From assembly GCA_000716465.1 (NCBI GenBank), contig JNWL01000005.1, forward strand, positions 124,001-188,000: DNA of 64,000 nucleotides, given 5' to 3'. This DNA is from Streptomyces bikiniensis (GTDB lineage Bacteria > Actinomycetota > Actinomycetes > Streptomycetales > Streptomycetaceae). Positions 44,859 to 53,173 of this stretch are shown in pieces. The position numbers and the translations under genes are program-made. The number at the start of each line of letters is the position of its first letter. Positions within the stretch are counted from its first letter, which is position 1. Under the pieces are notes generated by a model that had not been told where the DNA came from, made no database searches, and worked only from the letters and a program-made list of their open reading frames with translations.

Positions 44859-45338
44859 GTGATCAACACCAGCGTGATGAACAGCCGCAACGCAGTCTGC
44901 GTGATCGTCCACGACAAGGACGCCGACACGATCGCCGCCGTGCTCTACGGAGCCCGCAACTGGTCCCCGCAGCCGGCCTGGACCCTCCCCGGTGGCAAGG
45001 CCGAACCCGGCGAAGCCCTCGACGAGGCCGCCGCCCGCGAACTCAAGGAGGAGACCGGCCTGCTCGTCGACCCGGCGGATCTCGCCCTCGTCCACGTCAT
45101 CCACGTCGAACAGGGCTGGGACCAGGCCGGGCAGTTCGTCCTGTTCGTCTTCGCCACCGACACGTGGGCCGGTGAGCTGACCAACACCGAGCCGGACAAG
45201 CACCTGACGGCCGAGTGGGTCGCCGCGAGCCGCCTGCCCACCCCCGCGTTCCCGACCTCCACACAGGCCCTGGCGGCGTACCAGGACGAAGGCCCGTCCT
45301 TCTCCCGCTATGGATGGTCGGTCACCGCTGCGCAATGA
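44859..45338 (+). CDS. NUDIX hydrolase of the element
   Basis: 159 residues from GTG at 44859 (GAGGAG upstream; an ATG at 44877 is possible). NUDIX box GGKAEPGEALDEAAARELKE followed by ETGL is complete. The start AVCVIVHDKDADTIAAVLYG and the PQPAWTLPGG segment fit 8-oxo-dGTP- or nucleotide-sugar-type pyrophosphatases. It could turn over the nucleotide sugars used by the cassette. Confidence 0.8.
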   Translation: MINTSVMNSRNAVCVIVHDKDADTIAAVLYGARNWSPQPAWTLPGGKAEPGEALDEAAARELKEETGLLVDPADLALVHVIHVEQGWDQAGQFVLFVFATDTWAGELTNTEPDKHLTAEWVAASRLPTPAFPTSTQALAAYQDEGPSFSRYGWSVTAAQ

Positions 45339-45493
45339 GCCAGCACCAGGGTGATCGGCGGGCTCGGCCGCCACACTGAGACGGCTCCGGTGGGTGCCGC
45401 CCACCTCGCACCAGACCGGATCGCCGCAGTGTGAGGGCGTCACGCTCCGGAGTCGCATGGGAACACCCCTGGGTCCGACGTAGGCTCGGTGGC

Positions 45494-46396
45494 ATGAGCC
45501 TGCGCCTGAGCACCGTGATCCTTCCCGTCGACCGCTGGCACGAGGGAGGCCGCGCGAAGTGGCAGCGCGCCGAGGAACTCGGCTTCCACGCCGCGTACAC
45601 GTACGACCACCTCTCCTGGCGGACCTTCCGCGACGGCCCCTGGTTCGGCGCCCTGCCCACCCTTACCGCCGCCGCCACGGCCACGGACCGCCTGCGCCTG
45701 GGGACCCTCGTCACGTCGCCTAATTTCAGGCATCCAGTGACGCTCGCCAAGGAGCTGATCTCGCTCGACGACATCTCCGGCGGGCGGGTCACCCTCGGCA
45801 TCGGGGCCGGCGGCAACGGCTTCGACGCCACCGCGCTGGGCCAGGAGGCGTGGACGCCGAAGGAGCGGGCGGACCGGTTCGGCGAGTTCGTTCCGCTGCT
45901 CGACCGGCTCCTCACCGAGGGCGCGGTCTCGCAAAAGGGCGACTTCTACACGGCGGAGGAGGCGCGGAACATCCCAGGCTGTGTCCAGCGCCCGCGGCTG
46001 CCGTTCGCCGTGGCGGCGACCGGGCCGCGCGGGCTGCGGCTGGCCGCCCGGTACGGGCAGGCGTGGGTGACGACGGGCGACCCGAAGCTGTACGAGGAGG
46101 GGACCCCGGAGCAGTCGGTGGAGGCGCTGCGCGGGCAGGTCGAGAAGCTCGGCAAGGCGTGCGCCGAGTCCGGGCGGGACGTCGCCGAGCTGGACAAGAT
46201 CCTGCTGACCGGCTTCACCCCGGACCGGGGCCGACCGCTGGAGTCCGTGGACGCCTTCGTCGACTTCGCCGGCCGCCACCAGGAGCTCGGCTTCACCGAG
46301 ATCGTGATCCACTGGCCGATCGCGGACTCCGACTTCGACGCTGACCAGCAGGTCTTCGAGCGACTCGCCACCGAGGCACTTACCCAGCTGAATTGA
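45494..46396 (+). CDS. Intact LLM-class F420-dependent oxidoreductase (element-borne replacement)
   Basis: 300 residues from ATG at 45494. MSLRLSTVILPVDRWHEGGR and LGIGAGGNGFDATALGQEAW are typical of the Rv1855c-like group of F420/FMN-dependent luciferase-like enzymes. It is the complete version of the gene that the element disrupts: its residues 75-300 match the fragment at 27699-28379, and its first 75 match the fragments at 51242-51456, 53897-54111 and 55458-55574. It lies in the opposite orientation to the host gene. Codons 76-81 (45719-45736) are silently recoded exactly at the attachment site. Confidence 0.9.
   Translation: MSLRLSTVILPVDRWHEGGRAKWQRAEELGFHAAYTYDHLSWRTFRDGPWFGALPTLTAAATATDRLRLGTLVTSPNFRHPVTLAKELISLDDISGGRVTLGIGAGGNGFDATALGQEAWTPKERADRFGEFVPLLDRLLTEGAVSQKGDFYTAEEARNIPGCVQRPRLPFAVAATGPRGLRLAARYGQAWVTTGDPKLYEEGTPEQSVEALRGQVEKLGKACAESGRDVAELDKILLTGFTPDRGRPLESVDAFVDFAGRHQELGFTEIVIHWPIADSDFDADQQVFERLATEALTQLN
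45719..45736 (+). other. Recoded attB right half inside the intact oxidoreductase gene
   Basis: Codons CCT AAT TTC AGG CAT CCA encode PNFRHP. The disrupted host copy encodes the same residues as CCG AAC TTC CGG CAC CCG. Five of six codons differ, every change is synonymous and goes to a rare A/T-rich codon, while codons on both sides are ordinary GC-ending ones. Confidence 0.85.
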
Positions 46397-46625
46397 TCAA
46401 GGGCCGTGCTGCTGGCCACGCCACTGCGTTCCACGTAACTCGTGCGGCCGATGAACGTGGAGCAATCAACAGCGGACGGAGCTACGGGGCTACTCCAATC
46501 ACCCGAGCGGGAGCGTGGTGGTGAGCGCCACGTAGCGGCTCAACTGTCCCGCCAGACAGTAGAATCAATCAGATCATCCCGCAGTTGGGCAGCAGGGTAG
46601 GCGAGCATAGATCTGGGGGTGGGCC

Positions 46626-47564
46626 ATGGTGGGGGCACAGTCGGGCGCTGCAAAGAAGATCCACTCCGACGCTTACGGGGCGCTCATCGAGGCGCTGACC
46701 ACGATCAACTGGAACAAGGCCCCGTTCGAGCAGGACATCCGGCGCAGGCTCCGAGCGCATCCCGAGTTGCTCATGCGCCTCGACTTCGCCACGACGAAGC
46801 GCCAGACAGCAGCCCAGCTGGTGCACATGCTGATGGACCAGGAGTCGGAGTACCGGGACTTCACCATTGAGCTGATGATCGACGTGTCCAGGCTGGACAC
46901 CTTCCCGAACCTGATGAAGCAGGTGGACGCCAAGGAGCTCCTGGCCGACGCTCAGGCTGCCGTGGCGAACCTGGCCAGGTGGGTTGACCGGCATGCCGGT
47001 CTAGTCGAAGAGCGGGAGAGACTAGCTGCGGACCTCGCGGCTCACCAGGACGAAGTTAATCGGAGTCGCAGTTTCGCCCAGGTGCTGCAGGAGCTGACGC
47101 AGGACTTCCTGCGGCTCCGTTCAATAGAGAACCGCCAGCAGGCGGGGCGTGAGTTCGAAACCTTCCTGCATCGGTTGTTCACCCTGTTCGATCTGGAACC
47201 CACGCTCGCGTACAACCTGAAGGGCGAGCAGATAGACGGGGCGATCTACTACAACACGGACCACTTCATCGTCGAGGCCAAGTGGCTGGCCGGCACCGTC
47301 GAGGCCGAGGACCTGATGAAGTTCGACAGCAAGGTGCGTCTAAAGAGCAAGAACGCCCTGGGCTTGTTCGTGAGCGTGAACGGATTCTCCGCAGGTGGCC
47401 GCGACATCTTCAAGCGGGGGACGTCGTTCATCACCATCGAAGGCGGAGACCTCTACTGCGTGTTGGAGGGGCGCATCCGCCTAGACGAGCTGCTCAGCCG
47501 CAAGCTCCTCCACGCAAGCACTACCGGCAATTGCTACTACCCGGCAGCAGAGATACTGGGCTGA
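46626..47564 (+). CDS. PD-(D/E)xK (Mrr-like) nuclease, putative restriction/defence protein
   Basis: 312 residues from ATG at 46626. The N-terminal half is helical with a coiled-coil segment (LVEERERLAADLAAHQDEVN, about 120-145). The C-terminal nuclease fold shows GREFETFLHRLFTLFDLEP (conserved Glu helix), GEQIDGAIYYNTDHFIVEAK (D...E-x-K active site, about 211-231) and a following SKVRLKSKNALGLFVSVNGF. Restriction_endonuc-like proteins with this layout cut DNA. Codon use is less GC-rich than in the core genome. It lies 270 bases upstream of the DUF262 operon on the same strand. Confidence 0.75.
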   Translation: MVGAQSGAAKKIHSDAYGALIEALTTINWNKAPFEQDIRRRLRAHPELLMRLDFATTKRQTAAQLVHMLMDQESEYRDFTIELMIDVSRLDTFPNLMKQVDAKELLADAQAAVANLARWVDRHAGLVEERERLAADLAAHQDEVNRSRSFAQVLQELTQDFLRLRSIENRQQAGREFETFLHRLFTLFDLEPTLAYNLKGEQIDGAIYYNTDHFIVEAKWLAGTVEAEDLMKFDSKVRLKSKNALGLFVSVNGFSAGGRDIFKRGTSFITIEGGDLYCVLEGRIRLDELLSRKLLHASTTGNCYYPAAEILG

Positions 47565-47835
47565 TTCTGAGCTCGACGCTTCGTTGAGGCACTACCCGAC
47601 CTGGCCGCCCGCTCCGAAAGCAGCCACGGGAGACCTCGATGGTCACCCTGTGTCATACCCCAGCGATGTCAGGCGATGGTGTGCGCCTCACGGGCGGCGA
47701 ATCCATCACACCGTTCGCCGCCCGGTCCTGCTCGTGAAGAGGTTCTTAGCCCTCGCCAGCGGCTAGGGTCACCTCCTGTCGCGTGAAGAGGAGGAGGTCA
47801 GCAAACTCCTTCGGCCTGGGCCACTGGCCCATAGA
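47565..47835. other. Gap between nuclease and DUF262 genes
   Basis: This 271-base stretch has no credible gene. It probably contains the promoter of the DUF262-AAA operon, but no clear -35/-10 pair is visible. Confidence 0.3.
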
Positions 47836-49014
47836 ATGGCCCGCATGGCTATGGACGGCACGCAGACGACTCCGGACGTGGTGGAGGACGTGTTCGATGG
47901 ACACGCCACGGGTATCGAGGTCGAGGACTCGGGCGAGGACACCACCAAGATTCAGCGGCCGTGGAACCCTGACCAGATCCGGGTGAACACCAGCCAGTTC
48001 TCCTTGCGTAACATCCTCGACCAGATCGACGAGGGTTCCATCGAGCTCGCTCCGGACTTCCAGCGGTTGCAGGTCTGGCGGACGGACCAAAAGTCCCTGC
48101 TGGTCGAGTCGCTGCTGCTCCAGATCCCGCTGCCCGCGTTCTACTTCGCGGAGGACGCGGACGGTTCTTTCCGCGTTGTCGACGGCCTTCAGCGGCTGTC
48201 GACGCTACACGCGTTCGTCCGGGGTGGAGACAACGGCTTCGCCCTTGGGAAGCTGGAACACCTGAACGATCTGAAGGACATGCGCTTCAGTGATCTCCCT
48301 GTACCGTCCCAACGGCGAATCAACAACACCCAGCTGATCGTCAACGTGATCGACCCGACGACACCGCGCGGGGTCACGTACGAGATCTTCAAGCGCATCA
48401 ATACTGGTGGAACCCCGCTCAATGCCCAAGAGATCCGGCACTGCATGAGCAGCCCGCGTAGCAGGGGCATCTTGCACCGGATGACTCATACGGATGCTTT
48501 TGCCAAGGCCACTGGGGGCCGCCTCACTGATCACATCCGGATGAATGATCGGGAGATGGCCCTGCGGTTCGCCGCGTTCTGGTTGAAGGGGGTCTTGGCC
48601 TACCAGGAGCGCCCCTTCATGGAGCAGTTCCTGATGGACGCAACCGAGATGCTGGATGATCCGAAGCAGGTCCCAGACGAGCAGGTGACTGAGCTGGAGA
48701 CCGCCTTCGAGCGGGCGATGACTCACGCGTACCTCGTCTTCGGCGAGCACGCTTTCCGCAAGTGGCCGGAGGGCGACGATTACCGTCGCCCGATCAACCG
48801 CGCCATGTTCGAGAGCTGGTCCATGGCCTTGGCCGACCCCGACTGCACGACTGCCGACCTGCGTACGCGTCGAACAGCCATTGTGAAGGCGGCCCGTGAG
48901 CGGATGACCACCGACGTCACGTACCTCAACGCCATCACCTCCTCCACCGCCGACCGGTTTAGGGTGGACTACCGCTTCAAGGCCGCCGTGGCGGATGCGG
49001 GAGCCGGTCTGTGA
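47836..49014 (+). CDS. DUF262 (GmrS/ParB-like NTPase) protein
   Basis: 392 residues from ATG at 47836; further ATGs at 47845 and 47851 are possible. DUF262 features are IELAPDFQRLQVWRTDQKSL, PAFYFAEDADGSFRVVDGLQ followed by RLSTL (the DGQQR motif as DGLQR), and YEIFKRINTGGTPLNAQEIR. DUF262 domains are ParB/sulfiredoxin-like nucleotide-binding modules of GmrSD-type restriction enzymes. The DUF1524 HNH nuclease usually fused after it is absent. Its stop overlaps the ATPase start (GTGA at 49011-49014). Confidence 0.82.
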   Translation: MARMAMDGTQTTPDVVEDVFDGHATGIEVEDSGEDTTKIQRPWNPDQIRVNTSQFSLRNILDQIDEGSIELAPDFQRLQVWRTDQKSLLVESLLLQIPLPAFYFAEDADGSFRVVDGLQRLSTLHAFVRGGDNGFALGKLEHLNDLKDMRFSDLPVPSQRRINNTQLIVNVIDPTTPRGVTYEIFKRINTGGTPLNAQEIRHCMSSPRSRGILHRMTHTDAFAKATGGRLTDHIRMNDREMALRFAAFWLKGVLAYQERPFMEQFLMDATEMLDDPKQVPDEQVTELETAFERAMTHAYLVFGEHAFRKWPEGDDYRRPINRAMFESWSMALADPDCTTADLRTRRTAIVKAARERMTTDVTYLNAITSSTADRFRVDYRFKAAVADAGAGL

Positions 49015-50132
49015 TCACTTCCCTGGAGATTCGGGGCTTCAAGCGGTTTGAATCAGCGTCGTTTGGCCTGCGTCCTTTCACGGTCCTGACCGGAGTTAAC
49101 GGCGGCGGCAAGAGCACCTTGATCCAGTCCCTGCTGCTGGCGAGGTTGGCAAGTACGTCAGGTGCAGCGGCAGGTGCCACGATCCGGCTAAATGGCCCGC
49201 TCGGGCTGGCTCTCGGCGAGGCCCGGGACGTGCTGAACTGGACGACCGACGCGCGTGAGATCAGCATTCGACTGGGCGGCCCGGACGGTGAGTCATGGGT
49301 GTACGGCTTCGGGCTGCCTGACGCCGAGCAGGCACTGCACCTCGACGTGCGGCGGCTCCCAGTGGCGCACGTGCCAGGTATCGGGTCCGCTGTCACGGAT
49401 CCCGCTTTCACCTACCTGTGCGCCGAGCGTCTGGGCCCCCGTGACACGCTGTCGGTGTCCGCCGAGGAGCCCGACCGGATCGGAGTCGGAGTGCGGGGTG
49501 AGTTCACCGCACAGGTGCTGGCACTGCGCGAGTCCCGCGCGGTAAGCACTCGGAGGGCGGTCCGAGGAGCATTGCACCACCCAGATTCCGCAGGACCGCA
49601 GTTGAGAGTCCAGGCCGAATCGTGGGCCTCCGAGATCATCCGTCCTCTCCAGATCAATGCACGGGTCGCCGTGGGAATCATGGCCACGACGATCCGGTTC
49701 GGAGAGACGGGGCTGAGCGGTGAGGAGATCCGTCCAGTCAATACCGGGTTCGGCATCTCCTACGCCTTGCCGGTCATCGTCGCGGGGCTACTCACAGAGC
49801 CAGGCGATCTGTTGATCGTGGAGAATCCCGAGGCGCATCTGCATCCGGCGGGACAGTCCCGGTTGGGCCGGTTCCTCGCTCGGGTGGCGGGCAGCGGGGT
49901 ACAGGTCGTGGTGGAGACGCACAGCGATCACGTCCTCAACGGAGCCCGACTCGCCGTCGCGCACGATCACTCGCTACCGGCGGCGGACATGATCACCCAC
50001 TACTTCGATCACGACCAGACCCTGTCCATCGACATCAATGACAAGGGTGAACTCAGCTATTGGCCCAACGGTTTCTTCGACCAGATCGAGACCGACCTCG
50101 GGAGGTTGGCTCGTGCCCAACGCGGCAGGTAG
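49011..50132 (+). CDS. AAA15/DUF3696-like ABC-type ATPase
   Basis: 373 residues from GTG at 49011. Walker A is LTGVNGGGKSTL (about 26-37). The ABC-ATPase Walker B is DLLIVENPEAHLHPAGQSRL (about 263-282), with the switch His in VVVETHSDHVLNGARLAV. The C-terminal SIDINDKGELSYWPNGFFDQ is typical of DUF3696-type proteins. Related SMC/OLD-like ATPases act as sensors or motors in many two- and three-gene defence systems. It is coupled to the DUF262 gene by a 4-base overlap and overlaps the next gene by 20 bases. Confidence 0.82.
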   Translation: MITSLEIRGFKRFESASFGLRPFTVLTGVNGGGKSTLIQSLLLARLASTSGAAAGATIRLNGPLGLALGEARDVLNWTTDAREISIRLGGPDGESWVYGFGLPDAEQALHLDVRRLPVAHVPGIGSAVTDPAFTYLCAERLGPRDTLSVSAEEPDRIGVGVRGEFTAQVLALRESRAVSTRRAVRGALHHPDSAGPQLRVQAESWASEIIRPLQINARVAVGIMATTIRFGETGLSGEEIRPVNTGFGISYALPVIVAGLLTEPGDLLIVENPEAHLHPAGQSRLGRFLARVAGSGVQVVVETHSDHVLNGARLAVAHDHSLPAADMITHYFDHDQTLSIDINDKGELSYWPNGFFDQIETDLGRLARAQRGR

Positions 50133-51153
50133 GAACGGAAGGGGAAACGAGCAGGACTTATTGGGTGCCTCCGCTGCCCTCGATGCCGACGACGACTACC
50201 GCGTCGTAGTCGCCGAGGAGTGCTTCAACTGGCGGGAGCTGACGGACTCCGGCCTGCAAGACGCCCTCGACGTCCTTGTGGAAGTCCTCCAACCGTTTAC
50301 TGACGGCCGCAAAGCCGCGTTCATGGAGCCCGCGTATGACGTCGAGTGCCGCCCCTCGGTAACGCTGATCGACGCCCTGTATTCCCCGGACGGAGGGCTA
50401 CCACGTGACAAGCGGGCTCTGCTGCAGCAACTGGTGAGTAAATGTCGGTGCGTAATACCGGACGAGGAGGATCTGCCCCAGCCGGCCCGGGTAGCCGAGG
50501 GCTCCTGGCAGGAACCTTCCTGGGGTACAGCCCACGCCCTGGCTCGGGCAGCTATGGGCCGCGCCATGTCCTGTCTCCTGGTGCCTTACGCCACAGAACC
50601 CGACTGGCCGTCCGGATGGGTCACTGTCACGCGGACGACGGAGGTTGGCCAGGACGAGGTGAAGTTGCACGTTCTACGACACCCTGACGACGTACCGATC
50701 TTCTGGCGCGGTGTCCTCACCCACGAGAGCGTGCCGGCCGAGCGCTTCTTCACCTTCACAGAGGATGCTTTCCCCCGGCTGCTGTTCGCCGACTCTCTGC
50801 GTCTGCACCACTTCAAGGGCGCGTACGCCGAAGTCCTGCCGTGGCTCGTGAAGTTGCTGGGAGCGATTGACGACCACTTCGCCCGGACGCTGGCTGAATG
50901 CGGCGGCGACCAGACACAGGTTGTCCGGAGGTTCAGTGCTCTGGGCCTGGACATCTCACCCGAGAGCCCGAACACGAAGAAGAACGCGAAGGCGTGGGAG
51001 CAGCGCAACGTGGGATACGGCGACGGCACCTACCGATGCGAGTGGCATGGCAAGCGGCTCTGGGACCGCGACAGAGTCCACTTCTCATTGCCGATCGCCG
51101 AGCACGGCGACCGGATCCTCATCGGGATCTTTGTGGAGCATCTGGCGACCTGA
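50113..51153 (+). CDS. Unknown third protein of the DUF262-ATPase operon
   Basis: 346 residues from GTG at 50113, inside the 3' end of the ATPase gene; AGGTTGG is upstream. I do not recognise a domain. Visible segments include DYRVVVAEECFNWRELTDSG, DVECRPSVTLIDALYSPDGG, GTAHALARAAMGRAMSCLLV and a C-terminal NVGYGDGTYRCEWHGKRLWD then RDRVHFSLP. Tight overlap with the ATPase argues for a complex. By analogy with other ATPase-based systems it may be the effector or target-recognition part; this is inference. Confidence 0.65.
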   Translation: MPNAAGRNGRGNEQDLLGASAALDADDDYRVVVAEECFNWRELTDSGLQDALDVLVEVLQPFTDGRKAAFMEPAYDVECRPSVTLIDALYSPDGGLPRDKRALLQQLVSKCRCVIPDEEDLPQPARVAEGSWQEPSWGTAHALARAAMGRAMSCLLVPYATEPDWPSGWVTVTRTTEVGQDEVKLHVLRHPDDVPIFWRGVLTHESVPAERFFTFTEDAFPRLLFADSLRLHHFKGAYAEVLPWLVKLLGAIDDHFARTLAECGGDQTQVVRRFSALGLDISPESPNTKKNAKAWEQRNVGYGDGTYRCEWHGKRLWDRDRVHFSLPIAEHGDRILIGIFVEHLAT

Positions 51154-51219
51154 GCGAAGGAGACCGAAAGGCGTGGCCATGGACGTTCCGCTCACACATC
51201 AACGGCCAGGTCAGCCCGT

Positions 51220-51262
51220 GATGGGTGAACAAGGCTTGACTGACGTGACGAGCGTGCCCAAA
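51220..51262. other. attR: right junction of the main element
   Basis: Element arm GATGGGTGAACAAGGCTTGA (51220-51239) meets target-gene sequence CGTGACGAGCGTGCCC at a GA dinucleotide (51242-51243). Reversed, the arm reads TCAAGCCTTGTTCACCCATC, an imperfect mirror of the attL arm. Joining the arms gives an attP of about 47 bases with inverted halves around the crossover pair. Confidence 0.75.
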
Positions 51263-51456
51263 CGTATACTCTGTGTGACCGTCGCTGCCGCTGTCAGCGT
51301 CGGGATCGCACCGAACCACGGCCCGTCCCGGAAGGTACGCCAGGACAGGTGATCGTAGGTGTACGCGGCGTGGAAGCCGAGTTCCTCGGCCCGCCGCCAG
51401 GTCTTCTGTCCTTCGGCCCACCGGTGGATGGGGAGGATCACGGTACTCAGACGCAT
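51242..51456 (-). pseudogene. 5' fragment 1 of the LLM oxidoreductase target gene
   Basis: From ATG at 51454-51456 it reads MRLSTVILPIHRWAEGQKTW and then AAYTYDHLSWRTFRDGPWFG to RLGTLVTS, where the attP arm takes over and adds VKPCSPITG before a stop at 51211. It is the first 71 residues of the disrupted gene family, though it diverges from the intact copy around residues 12-18 and so is not a simple duplicate of it. Confidence 0.88.
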
Positions 51457-51556
51457 GACTCGACGATACGCGGGCTTGCCGCTGCCGCGGATATGCCGAC
51501 CGAGCAGATCCGGGAAGGCGCGTCGGCGTAGCCGTGGGGGCCGCTAACGTGGCGTC

Positions 51557-51868
51557 ATGAGCACGCTGGACAGGGCTGAGCTTGAGGCCATGATCGAAGA
51601 GGCGACGGTGGACGCCTACGGCGAGGACGAGCAGCGGACCGGTCTGTTCACCATGCTTGAGGAGCATCTCGACGTGCCCTTCACCACCGTGGTTCTGGGC
51701 GTCGAGGCGATGGCGCACGGCGTCGACCTCACGCCCGACGGCAGGATCGTCGCCCTGTGCTCGCGTGGCCGTGTTCGGCAGTCGATAGGCATCCTTGACC
51801 TGCCGTTGCCCTCCCCCGCGCCCGAAGGTGTGGAGTGGATCGAGGCGTACCGCCATGGGGCCGGTTGA
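51557..51868 (+). CDS. CcbP-like (calcium-binding protein) small protein
   Basis: 103 residues from ATG at 51557. EEATVDAYGEDEQRTGLFTM followed by LEEHLDVPFTT closely follows the cyanobacterial CcbP pattern (VDAYG-x-EEQ-x-G...LE...-PF), a small acidic Ca2+-binding family. Role in Streptomyces unknown. A frameshifted paralogue lies at 54744-55054 in the next cargo block. Confidence 0.7.
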   Translation: MSTLDRAELEAMIEEATVDAYGEDEQRTGLFTMLEEHLDVPFTTVVLGVEAMAHGVDLTPDGRIVALCSRGRVRQSIGILDLPLPSPAPEGVEWIEAYRHGAG

Positions 51869-51920
51869 GACCGGGCACCCCTCACTTCATACGGAGCTGG
51901 ATTGCACGAAAGGGCTGAAC

Positions 51921-53117
51921 GTGGCTGACGCCGTACAGGGCGCGGGTGGACCATCACTGGCCGGCCTCATGGAGCGCAGCGCCGAGTTGAAAGGGGAACT
52001 GGTCACTTTCGCTCAGAGCGCTCGTTTCGACCGGTGGTTGACGCCTCTCCTGCTGGAGGCCGCGGGGCCTGCACGGCAGCTGGACGAGGGTGAGGCGATC
52101 CGGATCACCGATCACTTCATCCTGCGGTACCGCCTGCCGGACGGTTCGACCGTCGTGGACCGGTTCCTCGCCGGCCGGAAGGACTTGACCACGGCCGACC
52201 GGGAGATGCTGCTCGGCTGGCGTGACCCGGTCGAGGGCGTCTTCGAGGTCCGGCGCAAGGACGGCGATGCCGTCATCCTGCTGAACCTGGTCGACGACCT
52301 GGAGTACCGCGCGTACTCGAACGTCGGGCGGGCGGCGTTCCGTGGAGTGTCCAAGGGAGGATTCCTTCACACCTGCCTGGTACCCGTCCACTCAGCCGAC
52401 GGTGCGTGGCTGGTGTCCGGGGCGATGACGAGCTACCCCAGGTCCAGCGCCCCCGAGATCGCCCAAGCAGCTCTGCAACTGGCCACGCACCACCCCGAAC
52501 TGGTCTTCCGCAACCCCGAGAAGATCGAGCAGGGGTGGCAGCGGATGAGGGAGGACCGGGCCGCGTTCGTCGAGTTCTGCGGCGGCGACGAACTGGTCCT
52601 TCCGCCTGCCGAAGCCGAGGACCTCCTCAACGCCTACTACCGCCACCGCCAAAAGACAGCCGTCGCCGCACAGCCTGGTCGTGCCCGACGCAAGCGGCCC
52701 TCCGGCCTCGACCTGCCCTTCTTCGAGCTGCCGTCAGAACTGGCGGACTCGGACACCGTCGGCGTCATCTACGACCAGGTCGACGGGCTCAACTTCTACG
52801 CCGACTACGGGATGCTGCGGGACCTCTTCGCAGACCCCGCCCTCACGGGTCGCAGACGGCACCAGGACCTGCTGCGCACGTACCTGCGCGAGGAGTCGAT
52901 CACGCCACTGCCGATCCGCCGGCTGGCCGCCGCTCACCCGGAGACGGCGGATACCGTGTTCCGGAAACTGCTGAGGAAGCCCGGATTCACCTGGAGCGAG
53001 CACGGCGATGCGCTGATGCGCCGGCGCAAGCCCTGGTACTACGAGAGCGACCCGCGCCCCGGGGTGTCCGTCATCGGTGACCGTCTGAGTGAGCTGCTGG
53101 GCGCGGGACAGCGCTGA
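51921..53117 (+). CDS. Unknown 398-residue cargo protein
   Basis: Start GTG at 51921, chosen because AAGGGC lies upstream; an ATG at 51969 is possible. No domain is recognised. Segments worth noting are RITDHFILRYRLPDGSTVVD, YSNVGRAAFRGVSKGGFLHT, WLVSGAMTSYPRS, and a C-terminal helical part (RRHQDLLRTYLREESITPLP). A conserved cytoplasmic protein is likely. It lies between the CcbP-like gene and VapBC on the same strand, and its counterpart is missing from the second, decayed cargo block. Confidence 0.6.
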   Translation: MADAVQGAGGPSLAGLMERSAELKGELVTFAQSARFDRWLTPLLLEAAGPARQLDEGEAIRITDHFILRYRLPDGSTVVDRFLAGRKDLTTADREMLLGWRDPVEGVFEVRRKDGDAVILLNLVDDLEYRAYSNVGRAAFRGVSKGGFLHTCLVPVHSADGAWLVSGAMTSYPRSSAPEIAQAALQLATHHPELVFRNPEKIEQGWQRMREDRAAFVEFCGGDELVLPPAEAEDLLNAYYRHRQKTAVAAQPGRARRKRPSGLDLPFFELPSELADSDTVGVIYDQVDGLNFYADYGMLRDLFADPALTGRRRHQDLLRTYLREESITPLPIRRLAAAHPETADTVFRKLLRKPGFTWSEHGDALMRRRKPWYYESDPRPGVSVIGDRLSELLGAGQR

Positions 53118-53173
53118 GCTCGTACGTGGAGAAAGCCCGACGAATGGCGCGCATACCGCAGTATGCCGGCTCC

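Noticed and set aside
28380..51241. Prophage
   Set aside because: No capsid, portal, terminase, tail or lysis genes are present; MobC, relaxase, DUF2637 and a replication ATPase indicate an integrative mobilisable element.
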